Counted from the first letter of the stretch, positions 9,528-17,912 are shown. The stretch is DNA of 24,859 nucleotides from Sphacelaria rigidula (GCA_964200075.2 CAXNAA020000188.1:1-24859), one strand, 5' to 3'. Program-made: numbers and translations. Notes: generated by a model not told the origin, from the sequence alone.

Positions 9528-10639
9528 CCGCTTAAAGATCAAACTAATTAGTTGGCTGTACGTGGGACTGACTGGCAAACGCTCTATTATAGGGTTTGCT
9601 CCCGAAAGGTGAAAGAAGATGCTCGAGTTTCAAACCGGGAGCATGTCCTGTCTTACACTGCACGACAGGGAAGACAGCGTGCGCACTGATGCAATCCCAA
9701 CAGCAGAACATACGCGGCATAACACAACCCGTTATCGGGGAAAATAGACAGCGACACCATTCGTGGCAAACAGGGTCCGCTCTAGTTGCCTCGTGCACGT
9801 GCTGCTCTGAGTGGTGAGTGTTTCTTCTTGGCGCAGTTCAACCAGCCCTCTCCAGGCGCTCATTTCTGTCTAGTGTGTGAGCTTGATGTTGATTTTCGTC
9901 GGAAGGACTGATCGCCTGAATGCCAGTTACAGCCCAATGTAAGTTACAGCCCTTCAGGTGGTTTCTGTTTGGGAACTGAAGGAGTGCATCTCTTGTTTCG
10001 AATACAGTATGTGAAATTAGACCTGCTGCTGTCAACCTGTTCACCTCGATAGCCATACGGCAAGGTTGGAGCTCCACTTATTTACAGAACATACGAGCAT
10101 CCCTCCAGCCTCTCAACAGCCCGGTAGGGGTTTAGATTTGCGTACCCAGCGGTGCAGTTTGTGTCCCTACTGCGCTGTAATGTTTGTACTACTGTCGTAT
10201 GTGATGTTGCAGTGTGCATGTTACGTTGGATAACACCCCTATACTGCACTACTCATTTCCACCTAATTCTCTCTCAGAACAATTACGGTGCTACAATATA
10301 TTGTAAAGAATTTTCGAGCCATCAGAGCTCTCTCGCGATCTGCTTATTTATGTCGTGCAGCGTCTCGTGCCTTTCGAGGAAGAGAGAGCTGGACTGGAAA
10401 TCGAACTCGGATAATCTCGAGGTGTGCTCTTCTCCGAGGTCTTCAACCGTGCACAATAACAAAAGACAATTACAGACATGCGCTCGTGTACGAGGTTTTG
10501 CACGGTCCATGGATGGTAGGGGTACCTCCATAGTACGTATCTGCGGGCACTGCATGTGTTGAAATTTTGGTTTTGGACAGCTGTACCCTATAATAGTGTT
10601 GAGAGCGTGCAACCTTATTTTTTTTTTTACAGAGGAAAC
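9528..10639. other. Unassigned stretch
   Basis: No repeat copies found. Frames at 9596-9817, 10152-10562 and 10322-10648 overlap on opposite strands and have no recognisable motif. Confidence 0.4.
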
Positions 10640-10962
10640 CCAACCCAACGCTTACCCCGCAAGTGATCGCTAGCGAGTTCGTGTGCCGATCACCCGAAGG
10701 CTCGGCTAGACCACCTCGCGGCAGTCATGTGGGGAAGGCGCCTCGAACGGTGGTTCAAGGCAGTGCGGGGGATGCTCCCACTAAAACCCCTCATCAACTT
10801 CGGGCAGTGCACGCGCCGCCCTGCTCTTAGGAGCTTCGGCCCTAAATGCTTGAGGTTGCGAACGCTCGAGGCGCATACCCCACATAATAACTGCCGTGAG
10901 TCAGTCTCGCCGAGCCTCCGGGTAATTGGCGCACAAAGCCGCTTGCGGATGAAGTGTTGGGT
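10640..10962. mobile_element. Foldback/MITE-like element H, ~323 bp
   Basis: The two ends are long imperfect inverted repeats. The left arm contains CCCAACGCTT, CCGCAAG, CCCGAAGGCTCGGC, ACGGCAGT-like CGCGGCAGT, TGTGGGG and GCGCCTCGA. The reverse complement of the right arm contains the same blocks in the same order (CCCAACACTT, CCGCAAG, CCCGGAGGCTCGGC, ACGGCAGT, TGTGGGG, GCGCCTCGA). The arms span roughly 110 bp each, around a ~100-bp centre. The 103-codon ORF at 10727-11038 lies across the centre and the right arm, so it is not a credible gene. Confidence 0.8.
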
Positions 10963-11289
10963 CAAGTGTCGTCCTTATTTATTACTCCAAGAAGGAAAAA
11001 AAACTCGAGTGGGGTGCCCTGCCAGGGATAAACTCTAGAAATATGTGTTCGAGTGTTCGGTAGAGGACCAGTACAGTATGCAGTGGGGAACCAAACCCGT
11101 CACGTGAATGACGCCCCCGGAGCCGATCGTTTTCCAGCTTTTTTCACCACCACATGTACACCAATGACAGTGATGTTGTAAAAATTTATCGGGGTGAAAA
11201 GTAAATTATCCCCCCCCCCCGCCATAGATGCAGTATGAACCCCAGGTCATGAGTTTCCGGGACCCATGAAATGGTCACCCAGGGATGGC
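10963..11289. other. Unassigned stretch with a poly-C run
   Basis: A C run lies at about 11211-11220. No gene or repeat copy recognised. Confidence 0.4.
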
Positions 11290-11405
11290 ATTCGCGCGGG
11301 GCGGGGGGGAAAAGGGGGGTGATACACGCGGTCCGTACCCGTGCAGAACATTCTGGATCTCAACGTGGTGCCAACACCCCCCCCCCCCCCCCCCCCCCCC
11401 CCCCT

Positions 11406-11440
<35 letters not shown>

Positions 11441-11581
11441 CGAACTCATTTTTTTTTTTTTTTTTTTTTTTTTTTCTTGATNNCCGGGGGGGCGGGGGGG
11501 AAAAGGGGGGTGATACCCGCGGTCCGTCCCCGTGCAAAACATTCTGGATCTCAACGTGGTGCCAACCCCCCCCCCCCCCCC
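11290..11581. repeat. Tandem duplication with poly-C/poly-T tracts around an N gap
   Basis: A ~80-bp segment at about 11297-11376 (GAAAAGGGGGGTGATAC through ATTCTGGATCTCAACGTGG) recurs almost identically at 11490-11568, each time followed by a C run. Between them lie poly-C (11377-11404), two poly-T runs (about 11407-11440 and 11449-11475) and two Ns at 11482-11483. This may be a real tandem duplication, or a misassembly or gap-closing artefact where reads failed in homopolymers. The 240-codon minus ORF through here reads the homopolymers and the Ns, so it is not a gene. Confidence 0.85.
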
Positions 11582-11990
11582 GAATATTTGGTATTATTAT
11601 TTCTAAGAGTGTTCTTGTACTGTACCCCGAGAAATACGTTTTTTTTCCCTTGTATTTTCTGTAGAGAACCATCGTTTCTTGTGAGAAGTTTTGTTCTGAA
11701 AAATATTGTGTTCGAGAAATGAAAAACTCCCACACCCCGGCCACCCTGGATACTAGATTACTGGGGGGAAAAGCTACGGCGTACAGTATATAATGTATTT
11801 GTATCTTGTATTCTCCCCCCACCAAAAATAACTGGATTACCAGAAAACCCCAACCCAAACATTCTCTACCCTTCTCACTATTTCTTCCAACAGAGATGGA
11901 TATACATATGCAAAAAAAAAGCCCGTTCTGGAATTTTGTAGCACAGCTCTGACCCGCTGTCGATACCACCCATCGTATTTCTCCTCCTCG
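11582..11990. other. Unassigned stretch
   Basis: No repeat copy or gene recognised. A C run occurs near 11815. Confidence 0.4.
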
Positions 11991-12336
11991 AACGAGGTGA
12001 CTTTACCACTCGGTAGTTGACAGATATTTATCGGAAATTTATGGGTTGTGCCGGTGCTGATGCATTTCGAATAACACTAACCCTAACCCTAACCCTAACC
12101 CCAACCCAACCCCAACGAAGGCACATCGAGAACCCTCGAGCAAGGGAATTGCAACGTGTTCCCTAGGCAAAGTGTGCGTTGCCAGCCTGGGGCGCCGATT
12201 TAGACAAGAACGCGTTCTGCGCACGCTAGGAGCACGACAGAAGCGTAGCTCCCCCGAAGATTCCAAACTGCACCTGTCCACAAACCAGAAATTTCCGAGG
12301 ACTGTCAACTACCGAGTGTAAAGTCTACTGCCTCGA
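11991..12336. mobile_element. Foldback element I carrying telomere-like repeats, ~346 bp
   Basis: Left end blocks CGAGGTGACTTTACC, ACTCGGTAGTTGACAG, TCGGAAATTT and GGTTGTG recur in the reverse complement of the right end as CGAGGCAGTAGACTTTAC, ACTCGGTAGTTGACAG, TCGGAAATTT and GGTTTGTG. This gives terminal inverted repeats of about 60-70 bp. The telomere-like tract at 12077-12116 lies inside, next to the left arm. The minus ORF 12039-12308 is inside the element and partly reads the telomeric motif. Confidence 0.8.
12077..12116. repeat. Interstitial telomere-like tract, CCCTAA type
   Basis: Three consecutive CTAACC-type hexamers are followed by the degenerate units CCCCAA, CCCAA and CCCCAA. 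On the minus strand this is TTAGGG-like. It is bounded on both sides by arms of the foldback element, so it is internal to a mobile repeat and not a chromosome end. Confidence 0.85.
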
Positions 12337-12388
12337 ACACCTCTAAAATTCCCCCCGCCCAGCCGTTCATTGCCGTTCTATTATTATC

Positions 12389-12719
12389 GCACACACGGCC
12401 GTTTGGCTACCTCTCAAAATGCCTCCGGAGGGATGCGCAGCCCTCCAGAGGGTAAACAAGCCTCCGGAGGCCTTCAATCCCTCTCGAGGAAACCAAACAC
12501 TACCGACCTGGAGGGCCGCGCACCCCTCCGGAGGAATTTGGGGGTATGCGCGGCCCTCCAGAGGCGAAAAAAAAGCCTCCGGAGGCGATTAATTCCCCTG
12601 GAGGAAACCAAAAAATCTCCTCTGGAGGGCCACGCACCCCTCCGGAGCCGTTTAATACCTCTGGAAATGTACACACCTGGAGGAATTTTGGAGGTAGCCA
12701 AATGGCCGCGTGTGCGCCC
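12389..12719. mobile_element. Foldback element G, 331 bp
   Basis: The left end GCACACACGGCC...TTTGGCTACCTC matches the inverted right end GCGCACACGCGGCC...TTTGGCTACCTC, with terminal inverted repeats of about 28-40 bp. It is flanked by near-identical 13-bp direct repeats, TTCTATTATTATC (12376-12388) and TTCTATCATTATC (12720-12732). The right one is also the start of the neighbouring element E. This suggests G inserted into an E-type terminus or that the two arose together. The interior is the CCTCCGGAGG palindrome array. ORFs 12370-12795 (plus) and 12474-12740 (minus) just read this array. Confidence 0.75.
12422..12694. repeat. Array of CCTCCGGAGG-type palindromes
   Basis: At least ten palindromic or near-palindromic decamers of the form CCTC(C/T)(G/A)GAGG or half-sites such as CCTGGAGG occur in 270 bp. 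Examples are 12422-12431, 12442-12451, 12461-12470 and 12526-12534. Spacers differ, and recurring partners are GCGCGGCCCTCCAGAGG and CGCACCCCTCCGGAG. The array also contains nested inverted repeats, so the whole interior can fold. Confidence 0.85.
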
Positions 12720-12975
12720 TTCTATCATTATCCCTTGCACCTTTAATTTTCACACTACGCCACACTTCCCTACTTCCGTTCTACTCATTCTGTGAGGCGT
12801 TCCTGACCAAAACTACCGCGAAACAGCGCCGGGCGATCGACGAATGCGAGATATAGTCGATAACATTTCGCACTCGTCGGTTGCCCGGCGCTGTTTCGCG
12901 GTAGTTTTTGGTGACGAACGCCTGGCAGAATGAGAACGGAAGGAGTGATGTATGGTGTAATGTGACAAGTGAAGG
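12720..12975. mobile_element. Foldback element E with ~125-bp arms
   Basis: The left arm runs from CTTCTATCATTATCCC through CATTCTG, AGGCGTTC and ACTACCGCGAAACAGCGCC. The right arm is its reverse complement (GGCGCTGTTTCGCGGTAGT, GAACGCCTGGCAGAATGAG, GGTGTAATGTGACA, AGGTGTAAG). The inner part 12797-12926 is nearly perfect over about 60 bases per arm. The outer right arm is also found alone at 13465-13601. Confidence 0.85.
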
Positions 12976-12980
12976 TGTAA

Positions 12981-13453
12981 GTCCGACTCTAGTGGGAGGC
13001 GTCCAAAATTTCTGTCTAAAACTGCCTTGTCAGATCTTCTCCGTCGTTTTACGCCAGAAAATAGGGCAAGGCGGATATTGACGCCTTGGAATGACTTGCT
13101 CTACTCGTTGAGGCCATCCCAGGGCAACTTTGCATTTCCCGCTGACCGCACTTTCATTTTTGGCCGAACACGGATTTCAACAAAAAACGGTCCAGCGATC
13201 GAAAAAATGGGGGAAATTTCGATCACACTTAACCGTTTTTCACTGGAAATCCGTGTTTGGCCTCATTTGGCCAAAAGTGAAAGTACGGCCAGCGGGATAT
13301 GCAAAGTTGCCCTGGAACGGTCTCCACGAGCAGAGCAAGTCATTCTAAGGCGTCAACATCCGCCTAGCCCTTTTTTCGGGTGTAAATCGACGGAGAAGGG
13401 CCCAAAAGGCAGTTTTCGACAGGAATTTTCAACGGCTCCCAATAGACTTGGCC
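12981..13453. mobile_element. Foldback element F, ~473 bp, near-complete palindrome
   Basis: Almost the entire element is two inverted arms of more than 200 bp. Left blocks GACTCTAGTGGGAGGCG, AAACTGCC, CTTCTCCGTCG, GGCGGATATTGACGCCTT and GAATGACTTGCTCT are mirrored on the right by AAGGCGTCAACATCCGCC, CGACGGAGAAG, GGCAGTTTTCGACAGG and CAATAGACTTGGCC. The centre contains ACACGGATTTC / GAAATCCGTGT. Open frames such as 13027-13506 follow the arms and are not genes. Related termini occur at 15056 and 16365, and a decayed arm at 1176-1240. Confidence 0.9.
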
Positions 13454-13464
13454 TAGGGGCGATA

Positions 13465-13601
13465 AGATCTGGAACTCGTCCATTGCCCGGCTCTTTTTCG
13501 CGGTAGTTTTTGTGACGAACGCCTGACAGAATGAAAAAAACGTAAGTAGGGAAGTATGGTGTAGTGGTAAATTTAGAGGTGTAGGGGATAATAATATCCA
13601 T
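13465..13601. mobile_element. Solo terminal arm of element E
   Basis: TTGCCCGGC, TTTCGCGGTAGTTTTTG, GACGAACGCCTG.CAGAATGA, GAAGTATGGTGTA and AGGTGTAGGGGATAATAATA match the right arm of E (12880-12973), and match the left arm at 12720-12840 when inverted. 12720-13601 can therefore be read as an 882-bp unit with ~130-bp terminal inverted repeats that contains F. Confidence 0.8.
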
Positions 13602-14271
13602 AGAGCGGTGATGAAAGGTAGGGCGAGCGGATAGATTTGATGCTGCACGCAGTACACTTCTTGAAAATGTAATTTATTCCGCATTTGCAAGAAACTATTC
13701 CGAGATTCAGGTGGGAGATGTTAAGCCTTTGACAGCGAGCGTCGCCTCGGAACAGTTTCACGGGCTGACAGTCCGGAAACATTCGGGGGTTTCCAGTGGC
13801 CGGGGGGGGGTGGTTTCTGGGCGGGGGGGGGTCTATCCGCAGAGCAGCCGAAGAGCTCATCAAGCCAACCATGTGTGTTTGGAAGTTTCCCGCCGAAGAT
13901 TCTAAGCCAGGGACGAGGCCCGAGAGGCGCGGGATCACGATTATGACCAATCGCGGCCGTCAAAATGACCACGTAGTTCCCCTGCAGGTGGACTACTTTG
14001 CTGTCTGCTGGCATATCTCATTTTGGTCATGGCAATTCAACCATAGATTGCGTGGGTACAGATAACTTGTTTTGTACTCTGCTCAAACGTCTGTGCCGTC
14101 TGTTTGGCGCCTCGTGTTTGCCAGCACATCTTCACACTGTCTACAGTGTTTTTGTACACTGAGCAGAGGCATTTGCAGCATGCAGTGAAATGTGTTCGGT
14201 GGGGAGCGATGGCACACTGACTATTTTTTGGCCATTCTTGTGCCAGAAAATATCCCCCAAAATTACTCAAT
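13602..14271. other. Unassigned stretch with poly-G runs
   Basis: Two G runs lie at about 13802-13810 and 13822-13831. No gene or repeat copy recognised. Confidence 0.4.
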
Positions 14272-14390
14272 GTATCCGCATATTCTCGCATAGATATTCC
14301 AGATATGATATATCTTGCCCAAATATACCCAATATATCCAATAGTATATATGTGGAATATGGATGCGGATATCACGCGATATGTCTTGTT
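14272..14390. repeat. AT-rich imperfect palindrome
   Basis: TATCCGCATATTC near the left end is mirrored by GAATATGGATGCGGATA on the right, around an ATA-rich centre (CCCAATATATCCAATAGTATATA). A related motif set (TATCCGCATATGATAT, CCCAATATATATA) occurs at about 16806-16870. Confidence 0.5.
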
Positions 14391-14986
14391 AAATACCAGA
14401 ATCAGCCTTATTTTATGTCGTCTCCAGACTCCAGATCCTTGGCGCGCATGTAACAGTGGTTTCAGTGCACCACACGCGTGCACACAAGAAACAACCACTG
14501 CACACTATACACCATACACCGCATACCACACATGTGCGATGCGCAACTCCCAGTCGACACCCCCAGTTGACAGCACTGCATCTGGACAGCAAAGTAATGT
14601 CGCGAGTATAGTAACAGGGGAGGAAAAGTTGACAACAACAACAACTACCGTCACTTGAAGGCGTGTCTTGTTTCCACTTGTTCGCTTTGCTTGTTAGCGT
14701 TTGAACGTTTGGACGCGTCGTCCCTCTAGCGCTGTCGTGTCTGCCTCTATGCAGTATGCTTGGCACGTGCATAGGCGTATGCAGCTCACTGATGAGACAC
14801 GTAACTCGTCACTCGTTACACCAGGGGGCAGCGTAAAAACAAACTCTGGACACCTCGGCCCCCCGAGATCGAAAAATTGAGTTTTTGAGGGGGGCTGGAC
14901 ACTCAGCCATCTATCCCCTGGTTTATTGCCAAAGCGTTGGCAGATGCGGTCAGCTGCCGCGGACAGAGATCCTTTTTTTTTTTGTT
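14391..14986. other. Unassigned stretch
   Basis: Opposed overlapping frames (14305-14658 plus, 14413-14772 minus) show no domain. A T run lies at 14973-14983. Confidence 0.4.
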
Positions 14987-15048
14987 GGACAGAGTGAGCA
15001 AGGAGCAGAAGCAAATATATAAACCTCGAGACTTTTGTGTTTTTGTCG
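14987..15048 (+). repeat. Dispersed repeat P, copy 1
   Basis: GGACAGAGTGAGCAAGGAGC, AGAAGCAAATAT and a trailing TTTTTGTCGGTG match 16526-16606 in the same orientation. It lies immediately left of the inverted F-type terminus at 15056. Confidence 0.7.
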
Positions 15049-15728
15049 GTGTCAAGACCGACTCTAATGGGAGCCGTTCAGATGATCTTTTTTCGAATTT
15101 TTTTGAACAGGTGATCACGAAACCGACCATTATGGAACAAAATCGTCAAGATTTTGACCTCCTAAAACCTGAATGGACCCCAAAAAATGCAAAATTGTGG
15201 CCAAGTGTTCAGGATTGGGGGACGATTCTGAACGCTTGAGGACTTGTTCAAAAGTAGGCACAAGAAGTTGAATAGGACATGTCATGTTTTGTTGTACAAC
15301 AGGACACGCAAACGGCCTGGGGCTCTCTCATGTGCGGCACGTATCACTGCACAATCGTGTATTCAAACCTTGCCAAACTTGTCCACTGTAGTCTCTGCTG
15401 GATTACCTGAGCTGCTGTACTACTATTGCATTTCGAACAACTGCAGTTGGAAGGCAGTACTCCCTTCCCAAGATGAAAATGCAATGCTGTTGACACGAAG
15501 TTATAAAATTTAATGTCACGTGGCTATTCATGGGCAAACAGCTGGTTTCCATCGCCATCAGTAGCCACGCTGGCTTCAATCCCATCAGCAGCAGTAGCCA
15601 CGCGTGAGACACACTCGACGTGCACAGCTCCCACAGAGAGATGCGCACAGCTATATTCTCCAGCACTTCGCCGAGTGAGCAAGCATGGGCCCATCGGCGG
15701 ATAGTAGGGACTAGCGCTTTCCGGCACG

Positions 15729-16223
15729 GTGGCTATCACGCGCAAGGTGAGTGGGCGTTGTCGCACGATCGAAACGCGGACTGTCCCTCGCACGAGTAAG
15801 AGCCAGCAACAGCAGCACCAGCAGCACCAGCAGTATCGGCGCCGGCTGATTCAGACCCACCCACAGCAGTATTTTTTCACTGGGACTAAAGATGCTGCTG
15901 CCGCCGCTGCTGCTGCTGCTGCTGCTGCCTCTATTGCTTCTTCTCCTCGAGCTGGACGCCGTCCGCGTTTTTACCGGCGACAATGTCCATACACCCTTGC
16001 GCGTGATTGCCGCCCCGCCCGAAGTCGCTGGTCTCTTCCGTGTGCTGTTACCGTCATTACATCACTCGTCTCTCCCCCTAGATTGGAACGGCGTGTGATT
16101 TCTTGTGAAAATGAATTTGTAAACCGTCATGTCACTACCACTATATCACGAAATGATTCTCGCTTTCCTTGTTTCGTCAAAATGCCGCCTCATGTTATAT
16201 ATCTTTTGCGGGTGTTGTTGTAG
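15729..16223 (+). CDS. Low-complexity ORF with Gln and Ala runs, doubtful
   Basis: A 164-codon frame without an upstream in-frame ATG near its start. It reads a CAG-rich tract (about 15804-15836) as a Gln-rich segment and the CTG-rich tract (15892-15931) as a run of about 12 Ala (one Asp after the start). An alternative ATG frame, 15892-16098, reads the same tract as a Leu-rich stretch that mimics a signal peptide or membrane segment and then 45 residues with no known motif. AAG/GTGAGT at about 15746 and CCCCCTAG at about 16074-16081 could be splice sites. The protein-like look comes largely from the trinucleotide repeats, so coding is uncertain. Confidence 0.15.
   Translation: MAITRKVSGRCRTIETRTVPRTSKSQQQQHQQHQQYRRRLIQTHPQQYFFTGTKDAAAAAAAAAAAASIASSPRAGRRPRFYRRQCPYTLARDCRPARSRWSLPCAVTVITSLVSPPRLERRVISCENEFVNRHVTTTISRNDSRFPCFVKMPPHVIYLLRVLL
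15804..15931. repeat. Inverted pair of CAG-rich and CTG-rich trinucleotide tracts
   Basis: A CAG/CAC-rich tract (15804-15836) lies about 55 bases upstream of a CTG-rich tract (15892-15931). The two are complementary, so the transcript or single strand could fold into a long hairpin. Confidence 0.7.
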
Positions 16224-16525
16224 AGATGCACACCTCCTAGGTCACGCCAACTTTAGCATCCATGTACGACTCCAAATTTATGCCATTATAGTCGCTTTTT
16301 GGTACCGGTTCAGAATCGTGGCAGAAAAAAAATACGCGTTCGAAATCCTTGAAAGATGAAAATTTGAACGGCTTCCATTAGAGTTGGCCTAGTTGATCAT
16401 TTTTTTGCAACAAAAATAACGAGAAAAAAATAAAATAAAAAACATTTTCGAAAAAAGCACATCCTGGACAACAGAATCTCTGGTCCAGGGTATGGAAAAA
16501 AGTCCTCCGGCATCTGAGGTCATTG

Positions 16526-16606
16526 GGACAGAGAGGGCAAGGAGCAGAAGCACATATTATACGAACCCCGCAAAGCCTACCAGACTTTGCGGTTTTTGTC
16601 AGTGAT
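16526..16606 (+). repeat. Dispersed repeat P, copy 2
   Basis: GGACAGAGAGGGCAAGGAGC, AGAAGCACATAT and the closing TTTTTGTCAGTG match copy 1 at 14987-15048. This copy has an extra segment with its own small hairpin, CCGCAAAG...CTTTGCGG. Confidence 0.7.
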
Positions 16607-16754
16607 TATTGATGAACTTCTTGCAACAAAGTTGACAAAAAAAAAACATGACAGATTTCGAGAAAATGTCCTCTGGTACACACATATAACACACGTATAC
16701 CACACCCTCAGAGTAAATCTGTATAATCTGAGCGGCTCATCCCCATGTCCAGAG

Positions 16755-16850
16755 ATGTCTGGAGGGATATCGGGTGCAATCTCGGATACGCATAGGATAG
16801 TCCAAGTATCCGCATATGATATTTCTTATGCGAGATTGCAGATATATGCA
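16755..16850. repeat. AT-rich hairpin
   Basis: GCAATCTCG near 16769 pairs with CGAGATTGC near 16832, with flanking ATATC/GATAT pairing and CGGATAC / GTATCCG inside. Motifs overlap those at 14272-14390. Confidence 0.5.
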
Positions 16851-17093
16851 ATAATTTTTTACCCAATATATATATATTTATCCTATTGACACCATTTTTA
16901 GACCCAATACCGAACTTTACAGGTGGGGGAGGGTGGTAAACTGGGTACCGATGATATACGACTAGAGTACGGCGGACTGTACCCCGAGTATGCTCGATGT
17001 TAGCAATACACTACGCAAGGTCTGCCGGCTGTACAAGGTCGACCGGTCGCCCTATTTCATGTGTATCCCATTATAGATGTATATGCCTCAGAC

Positions 17094-17331
17094 CGTTTCT
17101 TACGGCTCGTGTTTTTTGGGGTCGTATCTTGCACTTTCGAGACATTTGACACGATTTTTGGTCCCCAAACACGGAATATCTTCATCGCATGTCCTTGCAT
17201 CGCCCCATCGGGGGGCGCCTAGCCCACTTTTGAGATCCGCTTGGCTCCTAGTTTTCGAGAACGGCCTCTGGACAAAAGACGGCTGGAAAATAACATGTCT
17301 CACAAGTGCGAAATACGAGCCGTAAGAAACG
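17094..17331. mobile_element. Foldback/MITE-like element K, 238 bp
   Basis: The left end CGTTTCTTACGGCTCGT followed (after a 15-bp insertion) by TTGCACTTTCGAGACAT matches the inverted right end CGTTTCTTACGGCTCGTATTT...GCACTTGTGAGACAT. The interior is unique. No target duplication is obvious. Confidence 0.75.
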
Positions 17332-17389
17332 ATCTCATGTTTGATTATGAGTAAAACAGCCGTTTTTTTGCGAGTGCACCTGAGCTGGT

Positions 17390-17862
17390 CGTCCCGGTGG
17401 CGTGGTTGGTAACCGCGAAACCGTGCATACCCTGGACAATATATGGTCAATAGATGCAATAGACCTCAACTGTACTGAATTAAGAATATATCTATACTTA
17501 ATCCGGTACATTTTTGGTGTGTTGTATCTATTGACCATATATTGTCCAGGGTGTGAAACTGTATGACGGTTGGGACGTGAGGTCGAATTTCGGTGAAGTC
17601 ACACTATCTGGGATTTTTTCGCACCTTGCCCGTCGGTGGAGTGCGACTATGTCGTGGGTATACAAAGTTCGAACTCACCGATGACGAGGATAAAAGACCG
17701 TTACACCCTTCTCGCGATTAAAACGAAAAAGGCACGCACAACAAAAGGCAGGCCGAATCCTAAACACGGAAGAAAAAAGCGCGAACTCCTGTGTGACCCC
17801 GGCTGATACGCCCACATGTACAGAAAGGTGTAGACCGGCGTTCACAATAGAGGGGCCGTTTT
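17390..17862 (+). mobile_element. SINE-like element, family B, copy 1, interrupted by a MITE
   Basis: The two parts, 17390-17424 and 17555-17862, together align with the reverse complement of 24525-24859. The head carries A-box-like TGGCGTGGTTGG and B-box-like GAGGTCGAATTTC. Shared body blocks are ATCTGGGATTTTTT, GAGNGCGACTAT, TCGTGGGTA, CCCTCTCGCGAT-like CCCTTCTCGCGAT, CTCCTGTGTGACCCCGG, GCCCACAT and GAAAGGTGTAG. The head is split by the family C MITE at 17426-17554. No coding capacity. The minus ORFs here are incidental. Confidence 0.8.
17426..17554. mobile_element. hAT-like MITE, family C, copy 1, inserted in SINE B
   Basis: The terminal inverted repeats are long: ACCCTGGACAATATATGGTC...ATAGATGCAATA pairs with TTGTATCTATTGACCATATA...GTCCAGGGT over about 33 bases with few mismatches. 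It is flanked by 8-bp direct repeats GAAACCGT (17417-17424) and GAAACTGT (17555-17562), seven of eight matching. The homologous SINE at the window end reads straight through this point (CGAAACCTTCTGACGG), which supports the insertion. An 8-bp target duplication and CA-starting ends fit hAT-type elements. Confidence 0.85.
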
Positions 17863-17865
17863 TTT

Positions 17866-17910
17866 GGTTGGACACCGATACTTGTTGAGTGATGAAGGAG
17901 GATCCAAATC

Positions 17911-17912
<2 letters not shown>
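17866..17912 (+). repeat. Direct repeat flanking the AC microsatellite region, copy 1
   Basis: GACACCGATACTTGTTGAG plus AAGGAGGATCCAA and AATCCT recurs at 18107-18150. This copy sits at the 3' end of SINE B and leads directly into (AC)30. Confidence 0.85.

Larger units (their letters stand above)
15056..16389. mobile_element. Possible 1.33-kb element bounded by F-type inverted termini
   Basis: The left boundary GACCGACTCTAATGGGAGCC (15056-15075, continuing GTTCA) and the inverted right boundary GGCCAACTCTAATGGAAGCC (16389-16370, continuing GTTCA) match at 22 of 25 positions. They belong to the same terminus family as element F. The interior holds the CAG/CTG region. This may be a longer F-family member with unique cargo, or two solo termini that happen to face each other. 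Confidence 0.4.

Noticed and set aside
11247-11969. 240-codon ORF on the minus strand
   Set aside because: It runs through poly-C, poly-T and N bases and gives homopolymeric Gly/Lys. It is a low-complexity artefact across a gap.
12370-12795. 141-codon ORF rich in Pro, Glu and Arg
   Set aside because: It reads the CCTCCGGAGG palindrome array of element G. The repeated peptide pattern follows from the DNA motif.
13027-13506. 159-codon ORF on the plus strand
   Set aside because: It lies inside the near-complete palindrome of element F. Frames there are open on both strands because the arms are mirror copies.
15892-16098. Secreted protein with a Leu-rich signal peptide
   Set aside because: The Leu run is simply the CTG trinucleotide tract read in one frame. 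The remaining 45 residues have no motif, and two other frames are also open here.
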